From Chitinophaga lutea (GTDB taxonomy: Bacteria; Bacteroidota; Bacteroidia; Chitinophagales; Chitinophagaceae), in assembly GCF_003813775.1 (NCBI RefSeq), contig NZ_RPDH01000002.1, positions 2,294,001 through 2,358,000 on the forward strand: a stretch of DNA of 64,000 bases, given 5' to 3'. The notes under the pieces were generated by a model. It was given only the letters and a program-made list of their open reading frames with translations, had not been told where the DNA came from and did not search any database. The translations under genes were made by a program, and so were the position numbers. Below, in pieces: positions 46,167 to 54,197 of the stretch; the first letter of the stretch is position 1, and each line of letters begins with the position of its first letter.

Positions 46167-46754
46167 ATGGACGACATGACCTTAGTATTCGCCACCAACA
46201 ACGATAACAAAGTAAAGGAGATACGCTCGATGTTAGACAGCAGCTTCAACATCATTACGATGAAAGAAGCGGGCATCGACATGGACATTCCCGAACCGCA
46301 CGACACCCTCGAAGCCAATGCGCGGGAAAAATCGGAAACCATCTACCGGATCACGGGGCGTAATTCCTTTTCGGAAGACACCGGCCTCGAAATCGACGCC
46401 CTCAATGGCGCGCCCGGCGTGATTTCCGCCCGGTACGCCGGCGAGCAGAAAAACGCGGAAGACAATATGGACAAGGTATTGCATGAACTGCAGGGCCAGA
46501 CCGACCGCAACGCCCGCTTCCGTACGGTCATCTCCCTCATCATCGACGGCACCGAGCACCAGTTCGAAGGCGTGGCCGAAGGCACCATCCTGCCGGCGCG
46601 GCAGGGCGGCAAAGGTTTCGGGTACGACCCCATCTTCCAGCCCCTGGGCAGCAGCAAATCGTTCGCCGAAATGGACCTTGCGGAAAAAAACCAGTTCAGT
46701 CACCGCGGCAAAGCCTTCAAAAAGCTCATCGCCTTCCTTCAACAGACAGCATAA
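46167..46754 (+). CDS. rdgB: XTP/dITP diphosphohydrolase, non-canonical purine NTPase
   Basis: 195 residues, family length. Start motif LVFATNNDNKVKEI, catalytic FSEDTGLEIDALNGAPGVISARYAGE, and GGKGFGYDPIFQP with the purine-recognition SHRGKAF near the end. It hydrolyses ITP, dITP and XTP to monophosphates and so keeps deaminated bases out of nucleic acids. ATG at 46167 or Met4. Its stop overlaps the next start by one base (TAATG). Confidence 0.95.
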   Translation: MDDMTLVFATNNDNKVKEIRSMLDSSFNIITMKEAGIDMDIPEPHDTLEANAREKSETIYRITGRNSFSEDTGLEIDALNGAPGVISARYAGEQKNAEDNMDKVLHELQGQTDRNARFRTVISLIIDGTEHQFEGVAEGTILPARQGGKGFGYDPIFQPLGSSKSFAEMDLAEKNQFSHRGKAFKKLIAFLQQTA

Positions 46755-47185
46755 TGGCGAAAGTAAAAATCGAGCTGCCGGCGGCATTCCCCTTTTCCAC
46801 CACTATCCCCGTGCGCATCGGCGACGTGAACTACGGCGGCCATGTGGGCAACGACGCCATTGTTTCAGTGCTCCACGAATCACGCATGCAGTACCTGGCC
46901 TCCCTGGGCTGTACCGAACTGGCGTTTTTCGGGGTGGGCCTGATCATGGCCGACCTGGCCGTGAGCTATAAAGGCGAAGCATTTTACGGAGACGCGCTCA
47001 CCGCCGAAGTGACAGCCGCGGAACTGGGCAGCGTGGGCTTTGAACTTTTATACCGCATCAGCACCCAACGCAACGGCCAAACGGTGCTGATTGCCGAAGC
47101 CAAAACAGGGATGGTGTGTTTTGATTATAACAGCCGTAAAATTGTGCGGCTGCCGGAGACATTCAATAAAAAAATCAATGGATAG
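46754..47185 (+). CDS. Hotdog-fold acyl-CoA thioesterase (4HBT family)
   Basis: 143 residues. Hotdog signature TTIPVRIGDVNYGGHVGNDAIVSVLHESRMQYL, with the Asp in the position of the 4-hydroxybenzoyl-CoA thioesterase/YbgC catalytic Asp; a second segment MADLAVSYKGEAFYGDALTAEVTAAELGSVGFELLYRI forms the sheet. It would cleave acyl-CoA in the cytosol; substrate unknown. Overlaps rdgB by one base and the nitroreductase start by up to eight. Confidence 0.88.
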   Translation: MAKVKIELPAAFPFSTTIPVRIGDVNYGGHVGNDAIVSVLHESRMQYLASLGCTELAFFGVGLIMADLAVSYKGEAFYGDALTAEVTAAELGSVGFELLYRISTQRNGQTVLIAEAKTGMVCFDYNSRKIVRLPETFNKKING

Positions 47186-47759
47186 CATGGAAAATATAGC
47201 AACGATCATCCGGCAGCGCCGGACGGTGAAGCCCACCAGCATGAATGGCAAAAAGATAGCAGACGAAACGGTGCGTGAGTTAATGGAGCTGGCCGACTGG
47301 GCGCCCACCCATGGCCTGACCGAGCCCTGGTATTTTGTGGTGTTCAGCGGCGACAAAGTGCAGGAGTTCTGCGCCGAGCACGCCGAACTGTATAAAACGT
47401 TCACGCCCGCGGCCGGTTTCATCCCGGGCAACTACGATAAATTGAAAACCCAGGGCGACCTGGCTTCGCATCTTGTAGCTGTTTGCATGAAACGGGGCAG
47501 TAATCCCAAAATCCCCGAAATCGAAGAGATCGCCGCTACGGCCTGCGCCGTGGAAAACATCTGGCTGGCCGCAACGGCACAGAACATCGCTATGTACTGG
47601 GGATCAGGAGGTATGACGTACCATCCTGCCATGCAGGACCACCTTGGCCTCGGCGACGACGACAAGGTGATGGGATTCCTCTACCTGGGTTATACAGACG
47701 AGGCTCCACGGCCCGGACGGCGCGTGAAGCCTCTTGATGAAAAAGTAAAGTGGATGTAG
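47178..47759 (+). CDS. Nitroreductase family protein
   Basis: 193 residues from ATG 47178; the second ATG at 47187 (MENIATIIRQRRTVKP) is equally plausible and avoids the 8-base overlap with the thioesterase. FMN-binding motifs: RQRRTVKP at the N-terminus, ADWAPTHGLTEPWYFVV, AVENIWLAATAQNIAMYWGSGG and the C-terminal FLYLGYTDEAPRPGRR. Members reduce nitro or quinone compounds, or serve in other flavin chemistry, with NAD(P)H. Five bases separate its stop from that of glpD on the other strand. Confidence 0.88.
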   Translation: MDSMENIATIIRQRRTVKPTSMNGKKIADETVRELMELADWAPTHGLTEPWYFVVFSGDKVQEFCAEHAELYKTFTPAAGFIPGNYDKLKTQGDLASHLVAVCMKRGSNPKIPEIEEIAATACAVENIWLAATAQNIAMYWGSGGMTYHPAMQDHLGLGDDDKVMGFLYLGYTDEAPRPGRRVKPLDEKVKWM

Positions 47760-47764
47760 TGATT

Positions 47765-49312
47765 TTATTGCAACTGGTACGTTTTGGCCAAACGCTGGAA
47801 AGAACGTACCTGTTGCTCCTGCCATTGCGCGTCTTTCCCCATTTCGGCGGCCATGATGCCTGCAACTTCGGGCGCTACCCGCACTGCCTCTTCCGCATCG
47901 AGAAACAGGGCCCGCGTTCTGCGTGCCAGCACGTCTTCTACCGAATGCGCCATTTCCTGGCGCACCGCCCACAGCACCTGGGCTTTGATGATGCCGAGCG
48001 ATTCGCTTACGACTCCTCCCCCGCCCGGCAGGTTTTTTACCGCTGCCGCGTCGGCGCCGTAAAAATATAAGGGATCCGCCTCGCTGAGTTTCTGCGCCGA
48101 GCCATGGATCGCCAGGTGACGGGTTACGGAAGGTCTATGCGGCCAGATTTTTACTTTCTCCAACCGGTCCACCACGTCTTCCCCCATTTTGCGGTAGGTA
48201 GTCCACTTGCCGCCCAGAATAGTCACCAGGCCGGAAGCCGACACCATGATCTTGTGGTTGCGGGAAATCTCTTTGGTTTTTTCGCTTTTCTCCGGTTTGG
48301 CGAGCGGGCGCAGGCCTGCCCAGACGCTCTTGACGTCCGCGCGGGTCGGTACCCGGGTAAGGTACTGGCCGGCGGTATTGAGGATGAAATTGATCTCTTT
48401 TTCCATCGCCACGGGGTCGAGGCTGATTTCGTTGACGGGATTATCGGTAGTGCCTACTACGATCTTGTTGTGCCAGGGCACGGCGAACAGCACACGGCCG
48501 TCGCTGGTTTTGGGGATCATCAGCGCATTGGTGCCGGGCAGGAACGAAGCATCCAGCACGAGGTGTACCCCCTGGCTGGCCACGATCTTGCGTTTGATGC
48601 CCGGGTCGTCCATTTCGAGGATATCGTCTACGAACACGCCGGTGGCGTTGATGATGCCTTTGGTTTTGATGCGGTACTCGCGGCCGGTTTCAGTGTCTTG
48701 CGCCGTCACATAAGAGAGCTCGCCGTTACCGTTTTTCTCCAGTCCCTTCACCCGCATGTAGTTGAGGGCAATCCCCCCCTGTTCGTAAATGGTCTGCACC
48801 AGGTTCACGGCCAGGCGGGCGTCGTCGAACTGCCCGTCGTGGTAAAGGATGCCGGCGGACAGATGGTCTTCTTTCAGGCCGGGCAGCTTCTCGAGCGTTT
48901 CGCGGCGCGAAATATGCCGGGAGCGGCCCAGGCTGAGGCGGCCGGCCATCCAGTCGTACAGCTTCAGGCCGATCGTATAAAAAATACCCTCCCACCAGCT
49001 GTAGGCAGGGATGATAAAAGAAAGATTTTTTGCAAGGTGTTGCGCGTTTTTCAGGAGCAGCCCCCTTTCGATACTCGCCTCCCTGACGAGGGCCACATCG
49101 CCCTGAGCGAGATAGCGGACGCCCCCGTGGAGCAGTTTGGTGGCTTTACTGGACGTGGATTTAGCAAAATCAGATTGTTCAAGCAGTAATGTTTTGTACC
49201 CCCTGGTGGCCGCTTCCAGTGCTGCCCCCAGCCCTGTAGCCCCTCCCCCTATAACAAGCACATCCCATTCCGTGCCATTCCCGATTGCCTTCAGTTGTTC
49301 TAAACGGTTCAT
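47765..49312 (-). CDS. glpD: Glycerol-3-phosphate dehydrogenase, FAD-dependent
   Basis: 515 residues. N-terminal FAD motif DVLVIGGGATGLGAALEAATRG (Gly-rich loop at 22-29) followed by SDFAKSTSSKATKLLHGGVRYL, a GlpD hallmark; C-terminal DAO_C domain. It oxidises glycerol-3-phosphate to dihydroxyacetone phosphate and passes electrons to quinone at the membrane. Downstream of glpK, separated by 179 bases with a -7-like box, so it may have its own promoter as well. No glpF aquaporin is seen. Confidence 0.95.
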   Translation of the reverse strand: MNRLEQLKAIGNGTEWDVLVIGGGATGLGAALEAATRGYKTLLLEQSDFAKSTSSKATKLLHGGVRYLAQGDVALVREASIERGLLLKNAQHLAKNLSFIIPAYSWWEGIFYTIGLKLYDWMAGRLSLGRSRHISRRETLEKLPGLKEDHLSAGILYHDGQFDDARLAVNLVQTIYEQGGIALNYMRVKGLEKNGNGELSYVTAQDTETGREYRIKTKGIINATGVFVDDILEMDDPGIKRKIVASQGVHLVLDASFLPGTNALMIPKTSDGRVLFAVPWHNKIVVGTTDNPVNEISLDPVAMEKEINFILNTAGQYLTRVPTRADVKSVWAGLRPLAKPEKSEKTKEISRNHKIMVSASGLVTILGGKWTTYRKMGEDVVDRLEKVKIWPHRPSVTRHLAIHGSAQKLSEADPLYFYGADAAAVKNLPGGGGVVSESLGIIKAQVLWAVRQEMAHSVEDVLARRTRALFLDAEEAVRVAPEVAGIMAAEMGKDAQWQEQQVRSFQRLAKTYQLQ

Positions 49313-49365
49313 TAGATCGATTGTTCAAGCATTATTATACAATATACATCGTATTCCGATACTGG

Positions 49366-49373
49366 CAAAATTA
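49366..49373 (-). promoter_or_regulatory. Putative -7 element of glpD
   Basis: Minus-strand TAATTTTG, 53 bases upstream of glpD; fits TAnnTTTG. No -33 TTG at the right spacing. Confidence 0.45.
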
Positions 49374-49491
49374 TACGATTTATACAGCTCTTTTCAGACT
49401 TTTTGAACAAATGCGCCAGGATCGTCTCATAACATTGATGTTTAGGGGTTTATATATAAATAACAGGTTAACGACCCCAAATGTTTGTCGG

Positions 49492-50988
49492 CTAAAAGTC
49501 CCAGTTTTTCACGCGGGCAATGGCTTTCTGCCACTTTTCCCGGAGCCTGGCCTGGCCCGGCTGGGGTGCTTCGGGTGAAAAAACGCGGGCCACCTTGTAT
49601 TGTGCTTTGATTTCGTCGAGTGTCCAGAAGCCGGTAGCGAGGCCGGCGAGATAGGCTACCCCGGTAGCGCCGGCAGGCATTACCTGCGGCCGCATCACGG
49701 GGCATTGCAGGATGTCTGTCTGCATCTGCATAAAAAAGTCGTACAGCGCGGAAGTGCCGTCTACCCGCAGTTCGGTGATGGCGCGGCCGCTGTCTTTTTC
49801 CATGGCCTCCAACGCGTCGGCAATGCCGAGGGCCACGCCTTCCAGGGCGGCGCGGGCGATGTGGCCGGAAGAAGTGCCGCGGGTAATGCCGATGATCATG
49901 CCGCGGGCATAGGGATCCCAGTAAGGGGTGCCGAGGCCGGAAAGGGCGGGCACAAACAGCACGCCACCGTTGTCGGGCTCAGTTTGCGCCAGGGCCTCGA
50001 TTTCGGCGGTGGACTCGATGAGCCCCAGACCGTCGCGGATCCAGCGGAACACGGAACTGCCGCCGAACACGCTGCCTTCGAGCGCATATGTCACCGTATC
50101 ACCGATGCGCCAGGCGATGGTGGTCAGCAGGTGATGGTCGGACACGATGGGTGTGGAACCGGTGTTCATCAGGGCGAAACAGCCGCTGCCGTAAGTGTTT
50201 TTCACCATGCCGGGCTCCAGGCACATTTGCCCGAAGAGAGAGGCCTGCTGGTCGCCGGCGAGCGCCGCGATGGGAATTTCCGCATCCAGTATGCCGGGTG
50301 CGGTATGCGCCACCACTTCGCTGTTGGAACAAACGGCGGGAAGCAGTTTATGGGGGATATTAAAAAGCCGCAGCAGCTCCGCGTCCCAGTCCTGTTCGTG
50401 GATATTGAACACCATGGTGCGCGAGGCGTTGGTAATGTCGGTGACGTGTTTTTTACCACCCGTCAGTTTCCAGACCAGCCACGCATCGATGGTGCCGAAG
50501 GCCAGCTGGCCCTGCTCGGCGCGGATGCGGCCGTCTTTCACATGATCGAGTATCCAGGATATTTTACTGGCGGAGAAGTATGCATCGAGGATGAGACCGG
50601 TTTTCTGCCGTATCAGTTCGGAAAACCCCTGGTAGCGGAATTCGTCGCAGAGTTTGGAGGTGCGCCGGTCCTGCCAGGCAATGGCGTTGTACACCGGCTC
50701 TCCCGTTTGCCGGTCCCAGATCACGGTGGTTTCGCGCTGGTTGCAGATACCGATGCCGGCAATTTCACCGGCTTCGATGCCGGCGCTGGCCACCAGTTCT
50801 TCCATCACGGAAAGCATGGTGAACCAGATCTCGTTCGGGTCCACTTCAATCCAGCCCGGTTCGGGATAATATTTTTCGTATTCTTTCTGCAACTGTTTCA
50901 CCACCTGCCCCTCACGGGAAAACAATACCGCACCGGCGGCACTGGAGCCGAGGTCGAGCGACAGGATATATTTCTTCCGGGTATTCAT
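49492..50988 (-). CDS. glpK: Glycerol kinase
   Basis: 498 residues, FGGY family. N-terminal phosphate-binding LSLDLGSSAAGAVLFSREGQVV (the usual GTTSS is SSAAG here), YYPEPGWIEVDPNEIW, DRQTGEPVYNAIAWQDRRTS, and the C-terminal GGVLFVPALSGLGTPYWDPYARGMIIGITRGTSSGHIARAALEGVA. Phosphorylates glycerol to feed GlpD. It starts 14 bases after the padR stop, so it is probably in one transcript with padR. The altered N-terminal loop is worth noting but other motifs are typical. Confidence 0.93.
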   Translation of the reverse strand: MNTRKKYILSLDLGSSAAGAVLFSREGQVVKQLQKEYEKYYPEPGWIEVDPNEIWFTMLSVMEELVASAGIEAGEIAGIGICNQRETTVIWDRQTGEPVYNAIAWQDRRTSKLCDEFRYQGFSELIRQKTGLILDAYFSASKISWILDHVKDGRIRAEQGQLAFGTIDAWLVWKLTGGKKHVTDITNASRTMVFNIHEQDWDAELLRLFNIPHKLLPAVCSNSEVVAHTAPGILDAEIPIAALAGDQQASLFGQMCLEPGMVKNTYGSGCFALMNTGSTPIVSDHHLLTTIAWRIGDTVTYALEGSVFGGSSVFRWIRDGLGLIESTAEIEALAQTEPDNGGVLFVPALSGLGTPYWDPYARGMIIGITRGTSSGHIARAALEGVALGIADALEAMEKDSGRAITELRVDGTSALYDFFMQMQTDILQCPVMRPQVMPAGATGVAYLAGLATGFWTLDEIKAQYKVARVFSPEAPQPGQARLREKWQKAIARVKNWDF

Positions 50989-51002
50989 TAGCGCAACTAG
51001 GT

Positions 51003-51353
51003 TTAAACGTTCTTGAGATCGGTGATGGCCTGCATCAGCTCGCCGAGGTACTGGTACATGGTTTCGAGGTAGGTATTGCCCTGTTCGGTCAGTTTATAAT
51101 ACTTCCGCGGCACCCCCTCGTCCATCTCCACCCATCGGGAGTCGACGAGCTTCTCCTTTTTGAGGCGGCTCAGCAACGGATAGATCGTGCCTTCCGCAAT
51201 ATCCATATCGGCCAGCTTCTTGATTTCACTGATCAGTTCGTACCCGTACCGCTCCTTTTTCTGGAGCAGCAGCATAATAATATACTCAAACAGTCCTTTT
51301 TTGATCTGGGATTGCCAGCGCGTGATGAAATAGGCATTTTGCTTATTCTCCAT
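51003..51353 (-). CDS. PadR-family transcriptional regulator
   Basis: 116 residues from the ATG at 51353; an in-frame TTG at 51392 would lie within the palindrome. Winged helix: LFEYIIMLLLQKKERYGYELISEIKKLADMDIAEGTIYPLLSRLKKEKLVDSRWVEMDEGVPRKYYKLTEQG, the classic PadR core, then a C-terminal dimerisation helix. Such repressors are often autoregulated. The palindrome 31 bases upstream of the start is the obvious site. It precedes glpK by 14 bases. Confidence 0.92.
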   Translation of the reverse strand: MENKQNAYFITRWQSQIKKGLFEYIIMLLLQKKERYGYELISEIKKLADMDIAEGTIYPLLSRLKKEKLVDSRWVEMDEGVPRKYYKLTEQGNTYLETMYQYLGELMQAITDLKNV

Positions 51354-51383
51354 AAGGGAATTTAGTGCGTTAGGTGGATTAAA

Positions 51384-51401
51384 AATAAGCAATTGCTTAT
51401 T
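51384..51401 (-). promoter_or_regulatory. 18-bp palindrome, likely PadR operator
   Basis: Perfect palindrome AATAAGCAATTGCTTATT between the GH125 stop and the padR start. The half-site TTGCTTATTCT (51393-51403) recurs exactly at 51339-51349, overlapping the first codons of padR. Confidence 0.6.
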
Positions 51402-51410
51402 CTTTATGGA

Positions 51411-52829
51411 TTATTTGAGCAAATGCGGCCTTTCCTTATATACTTTCCAGATGAGCTCCCCGAAAATGGTGTTGGCCCAGGCGAACCAGGCGCGAGTGAA
51501 CTTCGCCGGGTCGTCTTTATGAAATGACTCGTGCATGAATCCCTTACCGGCATGGCATTTCTGCAGCGTTTGCAGACAGTGGCTGATTTCCGCGTCGCTG
51601 TTGCTGGTAAGGCCCTGCATCACGAGGCTGATGGGCCAGATGCGGTCGAGACCGGTATGCGGGCTGCCGATGCCCTTGCCTGCTTTCCCGGAAAAGAAGA
51701 AGGGATTCTCGGAAGAGAGGATAAGCTTGCGGGTATTGATATAAACGGGATCGTTGGGTTTGATGGCGCCCAGGTATGGGAGCGACAGCAGGCTGGGCAC
51801 GTTGGCGTCGTCCATGATATTGAAGCTGCCGTAGCCGTTCACCTCGAAGGCATACACCTTGCCGAACTGCGGGTGCGTTACGATGGCGTATTGCTGCAGC
51901 GCTTTTTCCACTTCCGCGGCGAGCGCCCTGCATTCTCCGGCCAGTGCGGCATCTTTATGCAGCGCCTGCACCATTTCAGCGGCCTGTTTGAGGCTCACTA
52001 CGGCAAAGAAATTGGAAGGGATCAGGAAACTGAAAATGGTAGCGTCGTCGCTTGGGCGGAATGTGGAACAGATGAGGCCCACGGGTTTTACGGGATAACC
52101 GTACCCGCTGAGCGGCACACCGTCGGTAGCCCAGGAGGTGTTCCGCTGGAAGTGGTACGGGCCGGGACCGTTTTTCCGCTGCTGCTCTTTAAAAGTTTTC
52201 AGCGTCAGCGCGATGGATGATTTCCAGGTATCGTCGAAGGGCGCGGTATCGCCTGTTTTTTTCCAGTACTGGTAAGCCAGGCGGATGGGGTAACAGAGGG
52301 AATCGATCTCCCATTTCCGCTCGTGAATACCGGGTTTCATATCGGTCAGGTCGGTTTTCCACTCACCCTGTTTGTTTTCGTCTTTATAGAATGCGTTGGC
52401 GTAGGGATCCTTGAGGATGCACTTCACCTGGTGGTTGATCACACCGGCGATGAGGTGCTGCAGTTCCTTGTCTTCCTGCACCAGCTGGAGGTATGGCGAC
52501 ACCTGGGCCGTACTGTCGCGCAGCCACATGGCGTCAATATCGCCGGTAATCACGTAGGTATCCGGCCGGCCGTTTGTCGTTTCATATTCCACGGTGGTAT
52601 CGAGCGTGTTCGGGAAACAGTTTTCGAACAGCCAGGCCAGTTCGGCATTGCCGCTTTTGGCTTTTACCGCTGCGATGGCCTTTTCCACCGCCTCGCTGCG
52701 GAACTTGCGCTGCGCCGCGGGGATGCGCACAACAGGAAAACCGGAATTGGCGGCCCAGCCGAGCGCGGGGCGGAACAGGAGTGCGGAAGAGAGGACAGCA
52801 GACTGCTGGAGGAATTTTCTACGGCTCAT
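51411..52829 (-). CDS. Glycoside hydrolase family 125 exo-alpha-1,6-mannosidase-like protein
   Basis: 472 residues. Twin-arginine-type signal SRRKFLQQSAVLSSALLFRPALG. The mature part has the family motifs: NTLDTTVEYETTNGRPDTYVITGDIDAMWLRDSTAQVSPYLQL, GIHERKWEIDSLCYPIRLAYQYWKKTGD, CSTFRPSDDATIFSFLIPSNFFAVVSLKQAAEM and HTGLDRIWPISLVMQGLTS. GH125 enzymes remove alpha-1,6-mannose from N-glycans by inversion. With the sialidase locus upstream this suggests N-glycan breakdown. It is separated from the sialidase by a hairpin and is followed by padR. Confidence 0.88.
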   Translation of the reverse strand: MSRRKFLQQSAVLSSALLFRPALGWAANSGFPVVRIPAAQRKFRSEAVEKAIAAVKAKSGNAELAWLFENCFPNTLDTTVEYETTNGRPDTYVITGDIDAMWLRDSTAQVSPYLQLVQEDKELQHLIAGVINHQVKCILKDPYANAFYKDENKQGEWKTDLTDMKPGIHERKWEIDSLCYPIRLAYQYWKKTGDTAPFDDTWKSSIALTLKTFKEQQRKNGPGPYHFQRNTSWATDGVPLSGYGYPVKPVGLICSTFRPSDDATIFSFLIPSNFFAVVSLKQAAEMVQALHKDAALAGECRALAAEVEKALQQYAIVTHPQFGKVYAFEVNGYGSFNIMDDANVPSLLSLPYLGAIKPNDPVYINTRKLILSSENPFFFSGKAGKGIGSPHTGLDRIWPISLVMQGLTSNSDAEISHCLQTLQKCHAGKGFMHESFHKDDPAKFTRAWFAWANTIFGELIWKVYKERPHLLK

Positions 52830-52910
52830 ATTTCATTCAATTAAAAATGAAAAATAGCAACTTCTCCGCCAATAGTACCTGCTAAAATTTGCTAATCGGG
52901 GAAAAATGGA

Positions 52911-52930
52911 CGGTCTATAGACATAGACCG
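52911..52930 (-). terminator. Hairpin after the sialidase gene
   Basis: Perfect 7-bp stem CGGTCTA / TAGACCG with 6-base loop; on the minus strand followed by TCCATTTTTCC. 48 bases past the sialidase stop, so it probably ends the sialic-acid transcript before the GH125 gene. Confidence 0.55.
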
Positions 52931-52977
52931 GCGCTCTTACAGTGATACTTGAACAATTCCTAACGCTTATTGTTCAG

Positions 52978-54132
52978 CTATTTTTTCCACTTCACTTTCG
53001 TGAAAATGATCTGCTGGTACTTGTTCTTTTCGTACAGCACGCCTATTTCCCTTTTTGACAGCATCACCAGGTCGGAATACGCGGCGTTGCCGGCAACGCC
53101 CGTCTGGTCGATCTTATAACTCCTTTTCCAGGTGAGGCCGTCGTTGGTGCTGATACGCAGGGTGAGGTTATCGCGCTTGGAGGTATCCGCAGCGTTGCTG
53201 AATGCCACGATGGCTTTGCCTTTGTGGCTGCCCACGGTCAGGATACTGCCCTGGCACACGGGGTCCGGCAGGTTCATGTCGAAATAGGCGGTATCCCAGC
53301 GGGCGCCGCCATCGCTGCTGAGGGCCACGATGCGGGCCTTGATGTTTCCCTGCTGGTTGCGCACGTTCATCATGAGGCGTCCGCGGCTGATTTCGGTGGC
53401 AATAGCCTCGTTGCTGCCGGGAATATCAACGCTGCTGCTGATATGAAAGGTTTTGCCATGATCATCCGTATAGTACCCGCCGGCCTGGTATTCGCGGTGC
53501 TTCGGCTGCGGGTCGCCGGCGGAGTGGTTGGTGGCCACAAAAATGCGGCCGCGGTATTGCCCGCTGGTGAACTGCATGGCGTGGCCGGGTGTGTTGAAGA
53601 AACAACGCCAGTCTTCCGGAAAACCCAGCTGTTTGGGGCGGTGCACCTGTTTGGTGATGTTTACCGGTCCGCTCCAGGTTTTACCGCCGTCGGCGGAAGT
53701 AACATAAAGCGCTTCGCGGAGCCCCGTCCCCTTCCGCACTTCACTTTCATGGTTGGTGCCGGTATTGTAAAAGAGAAATACCCTGCCACCGGGATGCGCC
53801 GGGTCTGTCAGGTCCAGCACGGGGGCCGGATTGCCAGCCTGCATATTTTTATTTTCGGCCACCACCTGCAGCGGGCTCCAGGTGTTGCCTTTGTCTGTGC
53901 TACGTTTCATCACGATATCGATGTCCCCGAAGTCGCTGGCGTTTTCCACGCGGCCTTCGGCGAAAGCGAGCAGTTCGCCGTTGGGGAGACTGATAATGGC
54001 GGGAATGCGGAAGGACTTGTACCCTTCCCTGCCCGATTCAAACACCGTTACCTGCGCAGATGCGCTGAATGCCGCCAGTAAGCAGGCCATCGCGCCGAAT
54101 AATTTTTTCATGCTGTTAAACATACTTTTCAT
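52978..54132 (-). CDS. Exo-alpha-sialidase (GH33, BNR repeats)
   Basis: 384 residues; signal peptide (LFGAMACLLAAFSASAQ), with Met8 as an alternative start. The arginine-triad element FRIP is at 41-44 (SFRIPAIISLPNGELLAFAEGRVENASDFGDIDIVMKRS). Asp boxes are visible: STDKGNTW, SADGGKTW, SSDGGARW and STNDGLTW. The enzyme releases terminal sialic acid from glycoconjugates in the periplasm or outside. Last gene of the sialic-acid run, 65 bases after the symporter gene. Confidence 0.93.
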   Translation of the reverse strand: MKSMFNSMKKLFGAMACLLAAFSASAQVTVFESGREGYKSFRIPAIISLPNGELLAFAEGRVENASDFGDIDIVMKRSTDKGNTWSPLQVVAENKNMQAGNPAPVLDLTDPAHPGGRVFLFYNTGTNHESEVRKGTGLREALYVTSADGGKTWSGPVNITKQVHRPKQLGFPEDWRCFFNTPGHAMQFTSGQYRGRIFVATNHSAGDPQPKHREYQAGGYYTDDHGKTFHISSSVDIPGSNEAIATEISRGRLMMNVRNQQGNIKARIVALSSDGGARWDTAYFDMNLPDPVCQGSILTVGSHKGKAIVAFSNAADTSKRDNLTLRISTNDGLTWKRSYKIDQTGVAGNAAYSDLVMLSKREIGVLYEKNKYQQIIFTKVKWKK

Positions 54133-54197
54133 CCTGAATTATTTTGCTGCCCGAGGAAGACTGTGTAGGCTTCCTCAGGTCTGTGGTTTCATTTCTG

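Noticed and set aside
48104..50991. Long plus-strand frames of 361 and 463 codons opposite glpD and glpK
   Set aside because: Antisense shadows; the peptides are His/Gly/Arg-rich without domain pattern.
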